From: Providencia alcalifaciens
Lineage (GTDB): Bacteria > Pseudomonadota > Gammaproteobacteria > Enterobacterales > Enterobacteriaceae
DNA: 64,000 nt
Direction: 5' to 3'
Assembly: GCF_915403165.1 (NCBI RefSeq)
Contig: NZ_OU659204.1
Span: forward strand, 3,162,001 to 3,226,000
Below are positions 8,978 through 19,812 of this stretch, piece after piece (within the stretch, counting starts at the first letter, position 1; each line of letters starts with the position of its first letter). The notes under the pieces were generated by a model. The model was not told where the DNA came from and did no database searches. It saw only the letters and a list, made by a program, of their open reading frames with translations. Made by a program: the position numbers and the translations under genes.

Positions 8978-11836
8978 TTACTCAAGCCATTTTTTCCAGC
9001 TGGCAAGCACTAAGGCGCGTTGAGCTGAAAATTGTTGACTGTCCACGCGACTCGGTAAAGATTGTAGCGCTAAGTGATGTAGCTCGTTACGCATCGTGAC
9101 ATACGCCTGCGTTAAACCATACGCTTCGTCTTCTGGCATAAAATCATACTGCGCCATTAGCTCAAAAATACGCACGTTATCTGACCAGCGAGTCAGCGCT
9201 GGATTATCAATAGCAAAACGCAGCACTAAATATTGAGCAATAAATTCAACATCAGTGATCCCGCCCGGATCAGCTTTTAAATCAAACTCATTTTCCTGAT
9301 GGCTTCCCAAATGCCGATGCATTTTCAGGCGCATATCCCGCACCTGCTCACGCAGCACATCTGGCTCTCTCGGCAGACATAAGGTTTCATGACGAATTTG
9401 CGTGAATTTTTGTTGCAGCGAACTGTCACCAAACACCATGCGAGCGCGGATCAGCGCTTGATGCTCCCATGTCCACGCATCATTTTTTTGGTAATCATCG
9501 AAAGATTGAATTGTGCTGACCAACATGCCCGATTCACCGGAAGGCCTTAGGCGCGCATCCACGTCGTACAATACCCCTGAAGCCGTTCGGGTGCTAAAAA
9601 GATGAATAATACGCTGCGCAACACGCAGATAAAATTGACGAGCTTCGATGGAACGATCCCCTGTTGTCACCGCATTCATCGGGCAGTCAAACAGAAAAAC
9701 CAAATCCAAATCTGAGCTATAACCCAACTCCCAGCCGCCTAATTTACCATACCCCAGTACCGCGAATCCGTACTGTTTTTCATCGAACTTATCTTCATCA
9801 AACTTAGCTAAGTGATCCGGCTCTCCATAGCGCTTGACCATCATTTGCCATGCTTGGTGCACCACGGCATCAATAATCGCTTCAGCCAAATACGTTAAGT
9901 GGTCACTCACTTTCATCACAGGGAGCACTCCCGAAATATCTTCGGCGGCAATGCGTAATAATTGTGCCTGTTTAAATTGGCGGAGCGCTTCTAACAACTG
10001 CTCTTCGTCATCTTCAGGCACGCGCATTAAATATTGGCGTAATTCATCGCGATAGGCGGTGAGTGGTAATGGCTGATACAAGGATTGCGGATCGAGTAAT
10101 TCATCCAACAAAAGTGGGTGACGGGCTAACTGCTCGGCAATCATTGGTGAAGCCGCGCATAAGCGAATAACGTGAGTCAGTACTTCGTCAAATTCGAGCA
10201 TCAACTCTAAATAAGTTGTTCGGCTAACAATGCTCAGCAGTAATGGCGTGATGCGTTCAATCACTCGCCCAGCATCTTCGCGCTCGCCGACTTTTGCCAA
10301 CAATTTTGGCATTAATTCATCAAGAACATCACGACCACGAGGGCCGATAGTGCGCTTATTAAGATCATGGCGGAACAGGCTAATTCCATGGATCATTTTT
10401 TCTGCGACGAGTTCATCTTTTGATGGTAAATAACTTGCCAGCTCCTCTTTGGAAAGCTCGCTTTGCCATAGCGTAATGTACGCTTCATGGCACTCTTCCA
10501 CTTGGTCTTCCTCGTCATCGCTACCGATTTGTTCTGCGAAAATTTGGTGTACTATTGCCATTTTCGCACTCAATTGCTGATAAAAATCAGTCCAATTCGC
10601 AAATCCCATTCCCCACGCTAAACGCGCCTGATTTAAAGCATCATCGGGTAATGTTTGGGTTTGTTGGTCATCGATACTTTGCAGTAAATTCTCTAACCGA
10701 CGCAGGAAGATATAGCTGTCTTGCAGTTGAGTAACTTGCTGTTCAGGTAATAATGCAAGCTCTTCAATGCCTTGTAATGCGGTAAATAAAGACTGTGACT
10801 GTAATGCAGGTTCTCGCCCGCCTCTGATCAACTGAAAAACTTGGGAAATAAACTCAATTTCACGAATGCCTCCCGCGCCTAATTTGATGTTGTTGACCAA
10901 TCCACGGCGGCGAACTTCTCGCTCAATCATGTTTTTCATATTACGTAAGGATTGGATGACACTGAAATCTATATAACGACGATAGACAAACGGGCGTAAT
11001 AATTTACGCAAAGTATCCGCATAATGAACGCTGTCAGGCCCCATGATTCGGGCTTTGACCATGGCATAGCGTTCCCAGTCTCGCCCCTGTTCTTGGTAGT
11101 AATCTTCCAAAGCAGAAAAACTGAAGACCAATGGGCCGCTATCGCCAAATGGGCGTAAACGCATATCAACGCGGTACACAAAACCATGAATGGTGACTTG
11201 GTCAAGAACGCGGATAAGCTTCTGCCCTAGGCGCGTAAAAAACTGCGCGTTATCCAGCTCTTTACGCCCACCTTGAGTAACCCCATTTTCGGGATAAGCA
11301 AAAATCAGGTCGATGTCAGAAGAGAAATTTAACTCTCTGCCACCCAGTTTACCCATCCCAAGCACTAATAGTGGCTGCGGGTTTCCAGCACGATCACACG
11401 GCGTTCCCCACAAGAGGCAGTAGGTTTTGTATAGCCAATCACGAGCTGCAACAATCAATACCTCAGCCAGTTCACTCAGTTGCACAATAGTATCGCGCTG
11501 AGCACATAATTCTAAGGTTTGCATCCAAGCAATACGTACTAACATATGATGACGAAAAGTGCGTAAAACCTGCATCAAATGATCTTCATCAGTCACCGAT
11601 GCTAGCGCTTCCTCCAGCCATTCCCCATAGCGAGTCCATTCATCGCCTACCGGCGGCAGTGTTCGGATATGCTGTAAAAATCGGGAATGAGCGAGAACCT
11701 GTTTCAACACAAAATCACTGAATGCGAGAAAATTCAGTTCAGATTCATTTAGCGGAAGCAACTCAGAAGATTGCTCCGTAAACTGCTGAATAATACGTTG
11801 GTGTTGGTTCTGCAAAAGCTCGGAAGAAAGCGGCAT
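8978..11836 (-). CDS. glnE: Glutamine synthetase adenylyltransferase / adenylyl-removing enzyme
   Basis: GlnE attaches and removes AMP on glutamine synthetase according to PII and glutamine signals. The 952 residues hold two nucleotidyltransferase-fold domains, each with the GGxxLxxxSDxDL pattern: FSSDIDLIF near residue 175 (deadenylylase half) and YSSDLDLVF near residue 705 (adenylylase half). Length matches E. coli GlnE. The start at 11836 lies 11 bases after ygiF, implying co-transcription. Confidence 0.97.
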   Translation of the reverse strand: MPLSSELLQNQHQRIIQQFTEQSSELLPLNESELNFLAFSDFVLKQVLAHSRFLQHIRTLPPVGDEWTRYGEWLEEALASVTDEDHLMQVLRTFRHHMLVRIAWMQTLELCAQRDTIVQLSELAEVLIVAARDWLYKTYCLLWGTPCDRAGNPQPLLVLGMGKLGGRELNFSSDIDLIFAYPENGVTQGGRKELDNAQFFTRLGQKLIRVLDQVTIHGFVYRVDMRLRPFGDSGPLVFSFSALEDYYQEQGRDWERYAMVKARIMGPDSVHYADTLRKLLRPFVYRRYIDFSVIQSLRNMKNMIEREVRRRGLVNNIKLGAGGIREIEFISQVFQLIRGGREPALQSQSLFTALQGIEELALLPEQQVTQLQDSYIFLRRLENLLQSIDDQQTQTLPDDALNQARLAWGMGFANWTDFYQQLSAKMAIVHQIFAEQIGSDDEEDQVEECHEAYITLWQSELSKEELASYLPSKDELVAEKMIHGISLFRHDLNKRTIGPRGRDVLDELMPKLLAKVGEREDAGRVIERITPLLLSIVSRTTYLELMLEFDEVLTHVIRLCAASPMIAEQLARHPLLLDELLDPQSLYQPLPLTAYRDELRQYLMRVPEDDEEQLLEALRQFKQAQLLRIAAEDISGVLPVMKVSDHLTYLAEAIIDAVVHQAWQMMVKRYGEPDHLAKFDEDKFDEKQYGFAVLGYGKLGGWELGYSSDLDLVFLFDCPMNAVTTGDRSIEARQFYLRVAQRIIHLFSTRTASGVLYDVDARLRPSGESGMLVSTIQSFDDYQKNDAWTWEHQALIRARMVFGDSSLQQKFTQIRHETLCLPREPDVLREQVRDMRLKMHRHLGSHQENEFDLKADPGGITDVEFIAQYLVLRFAIDNPALTRWSDNVRIFELMAQYDFMPEDEAYGLTQAYVTMRNELHHLALQSLPSRVDSQQFSAQRALVLASWKKWLE

Positions 11837-11847
11837 AGATTCAGTAC

Positions 11848-12810
11848 CTATTCGACATCAGTATATGTTAAGGCGGTTAACCACTGAATAAAGGCTAGTT
11901 TGCATTTTAGCCATTGGCTACTGTAACAAAAGCCTTCTGCACTGACCGTTTCATCAGTCACATCCAAACGTAATTGTTCCAGAGGGAGATCGTGAACAAA
12001 ATGCGGCGCAGAGTTTTGGTAATGTACTAAGAAAGCCTGAACAAAGCGTAAGAACTCGCTGAGCCCATGACGTGCATGCTCACCATCCGCTAGCCAATAC
12101 TGTTCATGCTGCTGGCAAAGTTGCTGCATGTGCAACAGAGACTTCTCAATCGGTTGTTCTTCATAATCAAACACCGATTCAGGACGCACTAAAAGTACTG
12201 GCTCACTCGCCAATAATGAGTAGCCTCGCGCCGCTTTACTCAGGGAGGATAGATTCAGACCATCGATATCCGCGAATTTCTTCGCTAAATTCAATACATC
12301 CGCCACAAAGCCTTGTTTTAGTTCCAGTTCAAATTCTTGAATCGGTAAGTCTTTCGCACCCGCAGAGACTTCCCCTTGGTCGAAAACAATTTCAATTTCA
12401 CTATCTTCGAATTTCACTAACCATGTTTCGCGAGTGAAATTGGTACTAAACAGAACTTCCAACTCATCCTCAAGTTGCGCGATATCCGTTCCTTCTGGCC
12501 AGATTTCAGCTGGAAATGCCGCGAGATTGATTTCAGGGGAATCAATCTCCACGTTGAACTCTGGGCGCTGGTGTAATCCGCTAATCACTTGCCCAGCCGT
12601 TTTCATCGTCATCTCATAACGACCATCACAACCCCGAATACGCAACCCCATATCCCATTGGCGTAGTTGTCTTTGCGCCGTATCAAAATAGATATTAGTC
12701 AGCTTGCGAGGAGCAGAATGTTGTGGCGAAAGCGTCGAAATACACTGGCGAACAGCATCAATAGCAGAACTCTGAGCCGCTAACTTGAGTTCAACTTCTA
12801 TGTGGTTCAT
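11848..12810 (-). CDS. ygiF: CYTH-domain inorganic triphosphatase, short CHAD region
   Basis: The first 200 residues form a CYTH domain with the hallmark N-terminal HIEVELKL (ExExK-type) and further tunnel residues ([29 protein letters not shown]), so triphosphatase activity is expected. E. coli YgiF has about 433 residues with a long helical CHAD domain; here the protein ends at residue 320, leaving roughly the first 90-100 residues of that region. glnE follows after 11 bases, so there is no decayed C-terminal remnant; the shortening is not a recent frameshift. First gene of the ygiF-glnE-hldE run. Confidence 0.88.
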   Translation of the reverse strand: MNHIEVELKLAAQSSAIDAVRQCISTLSPQHSAPRKLTNIYFDTAQRQLRQWDMGLRIRGCDGRYEMTMKTAGQVISGLHQRPEFNVEIDSPEINLAAFPAEIWPEGTDIAQLEDELEVLFSTNFTRETWLVKFEDSEIEIVFDQGEVSAGAKDLPIQEFELELKQGFVADVLNLAKKFADIDGLNLSSLSKAARGYSLLASEPVLLVRPESVFDYEEQPIEKSLLHMQQLCQQHEQYWLADGEHARHGLSEFLRFVQAFLVHYQNSAPHFVHDLPLEQLRLDVTDETVSAEGFCYSSQWLKCKLAFIQWLTALTYTDVE

Positions 12811-13090
12811 ACATTTCCTTATTTAATAATTTTACTGCATCCATATTACCCCAATCCCTGAAAGCAGAGAAAAGAAACCGCACGGAAACCAAAAATTCTA
12901 CAAACATAAATTCCCTTAGAGGGTTGTTTCAATAACATGCTTAAAAATTGTATTATCCAGTGACTTAGGAAGGTTCTCATTCTCATTCAACATTTACACA
13001 ACTCTATGCTTTAACGTTTGCACCAATAGGCTTTACTTATTAGTATTTAATTAATACGACACTCATTCACCGTGAAAAGATAAAAACACT
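12811..13090. other. Divergent promoter region ygiF/ygiM
   Basis: This AT-rich gap of 280 bases separates two diverging genes and must carry both promoters. I see no open frame. TTAATTAATACGACAC near 13045-13060 could supply a -10 region for ygiM, but no convincing -35 partner was found. Confidence 0.4.
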
Positions 13091-13702
13091 ATGCGAAAAA
13101 TTCCACTTTTACTTGTTTCAATCATGGGGTTAGGCCTTTCAATCACAGCAAACGCTGAAACACGCTACGTTTCTGAAGATTTATCGACTTATGTCCGTAG
13201 TGGTCCGGGCACCAACTACCGCATTGTTGGCTCGCTAAACGCAGGTGAATCCGTTGAACTAATTTCAGTGGATAATAAATTTGCTCAGATTAAAGATAGC
13301 AAAGGTCGCACCGTTTGGTTACCAACGGATCAGCTCAGCGACATCCCAAGTACGAAGAGCCGAATTCCGCAGTTAGAAGCTGAAAATCAAAAGCTTCGTC
13401 AACAGTTAGATAACATTGATAATACTTGGAATACCCGCACCGCAGACATGCAGCAAAAAGTGGCTGATAATGATAGCGAAGTGCGTCAGCTCAAAGCGGA
13501 AAATGAAAAACTGAAAAACGAACTCATCAAAGCAGGTAAAAAGTTAGACATTGCTGAAGTGAATCTGGATGACCGCCGCCGTGAGTTAATTTTACAGTGG
13601 TTTATGTATGGTGGTGGCGTGGCGGGTGCTGGCTTAATTTTAGGGTTACTTCTCCCTCACATTATTCCACGCCGTAAAAAACGTAATGATGGTTGGATGT
13701 AA
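13091..13702 (+). CDS. ygiM: YgiM, SH3-domain membrane protein (TIGR04211 family)
   Basis: A 203-residue envelope protein. A signal-like N-terminus (about 1-22) precedes a bacterial SH3 domain (residues 23-85, with YVRSGPGTNYRIVG and RTVWLP), then a coiled coil of charged heptads (about 92-165), then one membrane helix (about 168-190) and a basic tail PRRKKR. The architecture suggests a membrane-anchored protein facing the periplasm that senses or binds peptidoglycan; function is not established. The stop is 11 bases before cca, so the two are likely co-transcribed. Confidence 0.88.
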   Translation: MRKIPLLLVSIMGLGLSITANAETRYVSEDLSTYVRSGPGTNYRIVGSLNAGESVELISVDNKFAQIKDSKGRTVWLPTDQLSDIPSTKSRIPQLEAENQKLRQQLDNIDNTWNTRTADMQQKVADNDSEVRQLKAENEKLKNELIKAGKKLDIAEVNLDDRRRELILQWFMYGGGVAGAGLILGLLLPHIIPRRKKRNDGWM

Positions 13703-13712
13703 GAGAGCCTAA

Positions 13713-14948
13713 ATGAAAGTCTATCTCGTCGGTGGAGCGGTACGTGACAAATTACTTGGGTTACCCATCTCAGATAGAGATTATGTGGTGGTGGGTACCA
13801 CGCCAGAGGCAATGCTAGCCCAAGGCTTTCAGCAGGTAGGAAAGGATTTTCCGGTCTTTTTGCATCCGAAGACTCACGAAGAGTATGCCCTTGCCAGAAC
13901 TGAACGAAAAATTGGTTCTGGCTACACTGGGTTTAGCTGTTATAGCGCGCCAGACGTCACCATCGAGGATGACTTACTGCGCCGAGATTTAACCATCAAC
14001 GCCATCGCACAAAGTGATACAGGGGAATTGGTCGACCCCCATCATGGTGTACGTGATCTCAAAAATCGCGTTCTGCGCCATGTCTCTGATGCTTTTTTGG
14101 AAGACCCATTGCGCGTATTGCGTGTCGCGCGTTTTGCCGCTCGCTATTATAACCAAGGCTTTCGAATTGCCCCAGAAACCATGACACTGATGCAATCCAT
14201 GTCGGAATCTGGAGAGCTATCCCATCTCACCCCTGAGCGCGTCTGGACGGAAACGCACAAAGCACTGATGTCCAATTCACCTCAAGTTTACTTTGAAGTT
14301 TTACGTGAATGTGGCGCACTTGCCGTCCTATTCCCTGAAATTGATAACTTATTCGGCGTACCAGCTCCTGAGAAATGGCATCCAGAAGTGGATACTGGGA
14401 TCCATATTTTGATGGTAATGCGCGTGGTGGCAATATTATCGAAAGATATTGATGTGCGTTTTGCTGCGTTATGCCATGACCTAGGTAAAGGGCTTACACC
14501 TAAAGCGGTCTGGCCAAGTCATCCGCAGCATGGAGAAGCAGGGATCCCCCTGATCATCGACATGTGTGAGCGGTATAAGATCCCTACCAGCACCAAAGAT
14601 CTCGCCTGCCTTGCTGCAAAATATCACGATATGATCCATGTGATTAACAAACTCAGCGCTGCCGATATTGTGGGGATCTTTGATGGATTAGATAGCTGGC
14701 GTAAACCTGAGCGTATTTTTCAGCTTAGTTTAGTGAGTGAAGCTGATGCCAGAGGTCGCGGAGGATTAGAAAACCAAGCTTATCCTCAAGGAATATTTTT
14801 ACGCCAGTCCTATGAGATAGCCAAAGCGGTTGCGGTAAAATCGATTATTGAGCAAGGCTTCCAAGGCGCACAAATCCGAGAGGAACTGACTAAGCAGCGT
14901 ATTCAAGCTGTTGAAGAGTGGCTGAAAATACAAACCGTGATGATTTAA
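13713..14948 (+). CDS. cca: Multifunctional CCA-adding enzyme
   Basis: Adds or repairs the 3'-terminal CCA of tRNAs. The 411 residues show the class II nucleotidyltransferase start (GGAVRD at 7-12 and DRDYVVVG at 21-28), the [14 protein letters not shown] stretch (about 86-99) that selects bases, and a C-terminal HD domain (ALCHDLGKG near residue 251) that gives phosphatase/phosphodiesterase activity in this enterobacterial form. Full length compared with E. coli (412). Convergent with folB. Confidence 0.97.
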   Translation: MKVYLVGGAVRDKLLGLPISDRDYVVVGTTPEAMLAQGFQQVGKDFPVFLHPKTHEEYALARTERKIGSGYTGFSCYSAPDVTIEDDLLRRDLTINAIAQSDTGELVDPHHGVRDLKNRVLRHVSDAFLEDPLRVLRVARFAARYYNQGFRIAPETMTLMQSMSESGELSHLTPERVWTETHKALMSNSPQVYFEVLRECGALAVLFPEIDNLFGVPAPEKWHPEVDTGIHILMVMRVVAILSKDIDVRFAALCHDLGKGLTPKAVWPSHPQHGEAGIPLIIDMCERYKIPTSTKDLACLAAKYHDMIHVINKLSAADIVGIFDGLDSWRKPERIFQLSLVSEADARGRGGLENQAYPQGIFLRQSYEIAKAVAVKSIIEQGFQGAQIREELTKQRIQAVEEWLKIQTVMI

Positions 14949-14962
14949 AATAGCTGAAAATA

Positions 14963-14984
14963 TTGGCGGCACATAGACCGCCAA
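14963..14984 (-). terminator. Probable folB terminator
   Basis: TTGGCGG pairs with CCGCCAA around an 8-base loop. On the minus strand TATTTTC follows, a modest T-tract. It lies between converging cca and folB. Confidence 0.6.
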
Positions 14985-15004
14985 CATCCACGAGACAATC
15001 CCCA

Positions 15005-15367
15005 TTAACTGGTTTTTGTACCACGTTCAATCAGCACGCCCATATTGGCTGCACGGGCTACTGCGCCCGGCTTAGATACACGGATACGTACCCAAGGCGT
15101 TAAAAATTCATTCATCAGAAGTTGAGCCACTTCTTCTGCAACTCGCTCAACTAATCCAAACTTGTTCTGTTCTAAATAGCTAACAATGCGTTCGCTGACA
15201 TCGGCATAATTCAAACATAATTCAACATTATCGCTCATCGCGGCCTGTTTATTGTCCCATCCCATTTCGATATCGAGCAAAAGTTTTTGTTCAATACCTT
15301 GTTCCCAGTCATATACACCAATGGTGGTGATGACTGATAATTGTTCAATAAATACGATATCCATCAC
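15005..15367 (-). CDS. folB: Dihydroneopterin aldolase
   Basis: FolB cleaves 7,8-dihydroneopterin to 6-hydroxymethyl-dihydropterin in folate synthesis. The 120-residue chain begins MMDIVFIEQLSVITTIGVYDWE, with the conserved Glu of the pterin site, and carries LVERVAEEVAQLL and IRVSKPGAV later. Length matches the family. The coding DNA opposes plsY, as in E. coli. Start may be Met1 or Met2. Confidence 0.95.
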   Translation of the reverse strand: MMDIVFIEQLSVITTIGVYDWEQGIEQKLLLDIEMGWDNKQAAMSDNVELCLNYADVSERIVSYLEQNKFGLVERVAEEVAQLLMNEFLTPWVRIRVSKPGAVARAANMGVLIERGTKTS

Positions 15368-15479
15368 GTCATTTTCTCGTTTATGTGCTGAATTGATACC
15401 ACTTCAGGAAAAATATGCGTATTATCCAAGACTGAAGTGAATTACATATAAATAGCCTAAACCGTTTTTGGAGTTAGTT

Positions 15480-16133
15480 ATGAGTGCTATCGCGCTTGGC
15501 ATGATAATCTTCGCCTATCTTTGCGGATCAATATCGAGTGCTATTTTGATCTGCCGTCTGGCAAGATTACCCGACCCTCGTCAACACGGCTCTGGTAACC
15601 CCGGTGCAACTAACGTCTTACGCGTCGGTGGCAAAGCCGCCGCTGCTTCAGTACTGATCTGTGACGTACTGAAAGGGATGATCCCTGTATGGCTTGCTTA
15701 TTATTTAAATGTGCAACCATTCTATCTTGGCTTGGTCGCGATTGCAGCCTGCCTTGGGCATATTTATCCGGTTTTCTTCCACTTTAAAGGTGGAAAAGGC
15801 GTTGCAACCGCATTTGGATCCATCGCAGCAATTGGCTGGGATCTTTCAGGGCTGGTGGCCGGTACTTGGCTGCTCACCGTATTGCTCAGTGGCTACTCAT
15901 CCCTTGGGGCGATTGTCAGCGCACTACTGGCACCATTTTATGTGTGGTGGTTTAAGCCTGAATTCACCTTCCCGGTTGCCATGCTGTCGTGCTTGGTGCT
16001 TGTTCGCCATCATGGCAATATTCAGCGTCTATGGCGCGGGCAAGAAAGCCGAATTTGGCAAAAATTGAAAAATAAAAAGCGAAAAACCACCAAAGAGATA
16101 GCTCAAGAGCAACGTGACGACAACGACGATTAA
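15480..16133 (+). CDS. plsY: Glycerol-3-phosphate acyltransferase PlsY
   Basis: Integral membrane enzyme that moves the acyl group from acyl-phosphate to glycerol 3-phosphate, the first step of phospholipid synthesis. The 217 residues have five or so membrane helices and the three signature loops: [12 protein letters not shown] (about 38-49), GKGVATAFG (about 102-110) and the C-terminal [10 protein letters not shown] start at the ATG at 15480, with GGAG at 15470-15473; the frame is open four codons further to a TTG that overlaps the ribosome site. The tail is basic ([10 protein letters not shown]), longer than in E. coli. Confidence 0.95.
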   Translation: MSAIALGMIIFAYLCGSISSAILICRLARLPDPRQHGSGNPGATNVLRVGGKAAAASVLICDVLKGMIPVWLAYYLNVQPFYLGLVAIAACLGHIYPVFFHFKGGKGVATAFGSIAAIGWDLSGLVAGTWLLTVLLSGYSSLGAIVSALLAPFYVWWFKPEFTFPVAMLSCLVLVRHHGNIQRLWRGQESRIWQKLKNKKRKTTKEIAQEQRDDNDD

Positions 16134-16184
16134 CATCCTTCACGAATCATGCCTCTAATAAATCATTACTTTGATAAGCAATAA

Positions 16185-16210
16185 GGGCTGAATTTCAGCC
16201 TTTTTTTATT
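16185..16210 (+). terminator. plsY terminator
   Basis: GGGCTGAA / TTCAGCC hairpin followed by seven T residues, about 50 bases after the plsY stop. Confidence 0.8.
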
Positions 16211-16444
16211 TCTATTATCTTCACTTCTTGTTCAATCACATCCTTCTATACCATCAAAAACTTTCCCTATTTTTTACTGCATTGACTCACACTCACATCA
16301 CCAATATTGATACGTATTTACACTTATTCATAACGCAGCGCACACTTTTAAAAAATAGTTAAAATATTGCAAATTTATTACTAATGAATAATTAAAAATT
16401 GTCGACTATATAAAGGAAAACTTAACTATAAAAGTGAATATAAA
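16211..16444. other. Gene-free promoter region of aer
   Basis: A very AT-rich spacer of about 230 bases. In E. coli aer belongs to the flagellar regulon; I looked for a sigma-28 type TAAA...GCCGATAA promoter and found none that fits. An AAAGGAAAAC stretch is 16-25 bases too far upstream to be the ribosome site; the start at 16445 has a weak one. Confidence 0.4.
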
Positions 16445-17977
16445 ATGAGCAGAACTCCATATGTAACCCAAAATGAGCATATCTTAGATGAAGATATCAC
16501 CTTGATGACTACAAGCGACCTTCAAGGGAATATTATTCACGCTAATGATTTTTTTGTGCAGGTCAGTGGGTATGATCTCGATGAATTAATGGGACAGCCT
16601 CACAGGATTATTCGTCATCCTGATATGCCCAAAGCCGCCTTTGCGGATATGTGGCGTACCTTAAAAATGGGAGAACCGTGGACAGGGATCGTCAAAAACC
16701 GCCGTAAAAATGGCGACCATTACTGGGTTCGTGCCAATATCATCCCCATGCAACGAAAAGGTGTCATCACCGGTTATATGTCTATTCGCCTACGCGCCAC
16801 CCGAGAGGAAATCGCCGCGGTTGAGCCGCTGTATAAAGCCTTAGTCGAAAATCGCAGCAATCGCCGAATTTATAAGGGGATCGTGCTGCCCAAACGCCGT
16901 CGATTCTCACTTTCAACCCTGTCTGTTCGCTGGCGTTGCCGTTTAATTTCCAGCAGCTTACTTGTCTTGTGGATGGCGATGGCGGGTTTATCGGGTCTAT
17001 CTGGAAATGCACTGTTACTGGCCAGCTTATTCACCTTGATAACCCTACTACTCGGTAATGTGATGTTAGAGCGTAGTTTTGCTAAGCCGCTCGAAAATAT
17101 TATGTCTCAGGCACTCAGCGTCGCGCGGGGTAACCGTAATAGCATTGATCACATGAGCCGTGTTGATGAAATTGGGCAGATCCTGCGCTCCATTGGCCAG
17201 CTTGGCTTAGTGTGTCGTTGGCTGATTAACGATGTATCCGAGCAAGTGGATAACGTTCGTAAAGGCAGCCAATCGTTAGTGAGTGATTGCGGTGAACTCG
17301 ATAGCCATACACAACGTACCGTAGGCTATATGCAACAAACCGCCGCCACCATGAACCAAATGGCGGTCTCCGTTAAGATGAATGCGGACAACACCCACAA
17401 AGCCGATATGCTCTCCAATGAAACAAGTGAAACAGCGGTGAATGGCGGTGCGATGATGGATGCAGTGGTCATCACTATGGATGAAATAGTACACAGCACC
17501 AGTAAAATCAATTCGATCACCGATGTGATTAAAGATATCGCATTCCAAACCAATATCTTGGCGCTAAATGCCGCCGTGGAAGCTGCTAGAGCGGGTGAAC
17601 AAGGCAAAGGTTTTGCCGTCGTCGCCAATGAAGTTCGTAGCTTAGCTAGCCGCAGTGCTAGTGCAGTGAACGATATTCGCGAGCTTATCAATAACTGTGA
17701 AAAGAAAGTGAGTTCTGGTAAAGACCAAGTCTACACGGCGGGGAACACAATGAAAGAGATTGTGGATCAAGTGCAGAACGTAACGCAGCTAATTACCCAT
17801 ATTAGCCATGCCACTACGGAGCAAGCTTCTGGGATTTCCGATATCACACAAGCCGTCAGTGAATTGGAGTCTATCACTCAACAAAGCAGCTTACTCGTTG
17901 AGCAGAGCACCGAGACTGCGAATCACGTTAAAGATCGTTCCATTCGCTTAGAAGATGCAGTGACTGTCTTGCACTAA
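16445..17977 (+). CDS. aer: Aerotaxis receptor (PAS-FAD methyl-accepting protein)
   Basis: Aer senses redox/oxygen through FAD and steers flagellar motility by way of CheA/CheW. The 510 residues contain an N-terminal PAS domain (about 12-115, with ANDFFVQVSGY, IRHPDMPKAAF and NRRKNGDHYW), a membrane hairpin (about 166-207), a HAMP-like linker, and the signalling hairpin EAARAGEQGKGFAVVANE near residue 378. The C-terminus RLEDAVTVLH agrees with E. coli Aer. No large periplasmic domain, as expected. It is a single-gene unit with its own terminator. Confidence 0.95.
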   Translation: MSRTPYVTQNEHILDEDITLMTTSDLQGNIIHANDFFVQVSGYDLDELMGQPHRIIRHPDMPKAAFADMWRTLKMGEPWTGIVKNRRKNGDHYWVRANIIPMQRKGVITGYMSIRLRATREEIAAVEPLYKALVENRSNRRIYKGIVLPKRRRFSLSTLSVRWRCRLISSSLLVLWMAMAGLSGLSGNALLLASLFTLITLLLGNVMLERSFAKPLENIMSQALSVARGNRNSIDHMSRVDEIGQILRSIGQLGLVCRWLINDVSEQVDNVRKGSQSLVSDCGELDSHTQRTVGYMQQTAATMNQMAVSVKMNADNTHKADMLSNETSETAVNGGAMMDAVVITMDEIVHSTSKINSITDVIKDIAFQTNILALNAAVEAARAGEQGKGFAVVANEVRSLASRSASAVNDIRELINNCEKKVSSGKDQVYTAGNTMKEIVDQVQNVTQLITHISHATTEQASGISDITQAVSELESITQQSSLLVEQSTETANHVKDRSIRLEDAVTVLH

Positions 17978-18007
17978 AAACGTTATACATTAAGCTCGTT
18001 TTACAAT

Positions 18008-18048
18008 AAAAAAAGGGGCTAACGCAATACGCTAGCCCCCTTTTTTAT
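18008..18048. terminator. Bidirectional terminator between aer and tsaD
   Basis: GGGGCTA (18015-18021) pairs with TAGCCCC (18033-18039), flanked by an A-run and a T-run, between two converging genes. Confidence 0.85.
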
Positions 18049-18072
18049 TATGTTCAAAACATAATAAATTAA

Positions 18073-19104
18073 TTATTTAACAGCACTTTCATCTAACGGT
18101 GGCAACTCTGCAAGAGGCCAACGAGGGCGAACGGTCACGCCTAAATCTGCATTTGCTCCGCCTTTTAAGCGAATTAAGCCAGCTAGTGCAATCATTGCGC
18201 CATTGTCGGTACAAAACTCAGGGCGTGCATAAAATGCTTCACCGCCACGCTGCTTTAAAACTTCTTCCATTTTGGCGCGTAAAGTACGGTTAGCACTCAC
18301 GCCACCAGCCATCACTAAACGTTTAAATCCAGTTTGCTCAAGCGCACGCTTACATTTAATGGCAAGAGTATCCACAACCGCATCTTCGAAAGCACGGGCG
18401 ATATCAGCGCGGGTTTGAGGATCATCCGGGTTATCGCGAATCGTATTTGCTGCAAAAGTTTTCAAACCAGAAAAACTAAAATCTAACCCCGGACGGTCAG
18501 TCATCGGGCGAGGAAAAACAAAACGCCCAGCAACGCCTTGCTGCGCCATACGAGACAACACAGGTCCACCTGGATAATCTAAACCAAGTAATTTAGCCGT
18601 TTTATCAAATGCTTCGCCTGCCGCATCATCGATGGATTCGCCAAGAAGTTCGTATTCACCAATGCCCGTCACGCTAATTAGCTGGGTATGACCACCAGAA
18701 ACTAACAGCGCCACAAACGGGAACTCAGGGCTTTTTTCTTCCAACATCGGGGCAAGTAAATGCCCTTCCATATGATGCACAGCAACTGCAGGTACATCCC
18801 ACGCAAACGCCAGCGCACGACCCACTGTCGCTCCCACCATCAATGCGCCCACTAAACCAGGGCCTGCGGTGTACGCAACGGCATCGATATCTTCACGGGT
18901 TAAATTGGCTTCTTTGAGCGCCGCTTGAATTAGCGGTACTGTTTTGCGGATATGATCACGAGAGGCTAATTCGGGTACGACGCCACCGTAATCAGCATGA
19001 ACTTTAATTTGGCTGTATAACTGGTTCGCGAGTAGACCCAGTTTATCATCATAGATTGCGATTCCGGTTTCATCGCAAGATGTTTCGATACCTAAAACAC
19101 GCAT
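18073..19104 (-). CDS. tsaD: tRNA N6-threonylcarbamoyladenosine transferase subunit
   Basis: TsaD, with TsaB and TsaE, transfers the threonylcarbamoyl group to A37 of ANN-decoding tRNAs. The chain (343 residues) opens with [15 protein letters not shown], carries the metal-binding HMEGH at 111-115, the VSGGHTQL segment, and a late Asp (CTDNGAMIA). It diverges from rpsU with a 370-base gap, the E. coli arrangement. It is a few residues longer at the C-terminus than E. coli TsaD. Confidence 0.97.
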   Translation of the reverse strand: MRVLGIETSCDETGIAIYDDKLGLLANQLYSQIKVHADYGGVVPELASRDHIRKTVPLIQAALKEANLTREDIDAVAYTAGPGLVGALMVGATVGRALAFAWDVPAVAVHHMEGHLLAPMLEEKSPEFPFVALLVSGGHTQLISVTGIGEYELLGESIDDAAGEAFDKTAKLLGLDYPGGPVLSRMAQQGVAGRFVFPRPMTDRPGLDFSFSGLKTFAANTIRDNPDDPQTRADIARAFEDAVVDTLAIKCKRALEQTGFKRLVMAGGVSANRTLRAKMEEVLKQRGGEAFYARPEFCTDNGAMIALAGLIRLKGGANADLGVTVRPRWPLAELPPLDESAVK

Positions 19105-19693
<589 letters not shown>

Positions 19694-19749
19694 TTTGATT
19701 GCGATTTTTATCGCAGCCAATACAGATAAGTAAGTAGTTAGCAGTTAAA

Positions 19750-19783
19750 GGCCGTGCTTTCCTAACGGAAGCGCGGCTTATTA
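19750..19783 (+). terminator. Intercistronic attenuator between rpsU and dnaG
   Basis: GCCGTGCTTTCC pairs with GGAAGCGCGGC with one wobble and one bulge, followed by TTATTAT. The weak T-tract fits a leaky terminator like T1 of the E. coli operon, which lowers dnaG expression relative to rpsU. Confidence 0.7.
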
Positions 19784-19812
19784 TCGTTCATCAACAGGCG
19801 AAAAAGAGGCTT

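Noticed and set aside
15468..15479. TTG start for plsY four codons upstream
   Set aside because: It overlaps the GGAG ribosome site that serves the ATG at 15480.
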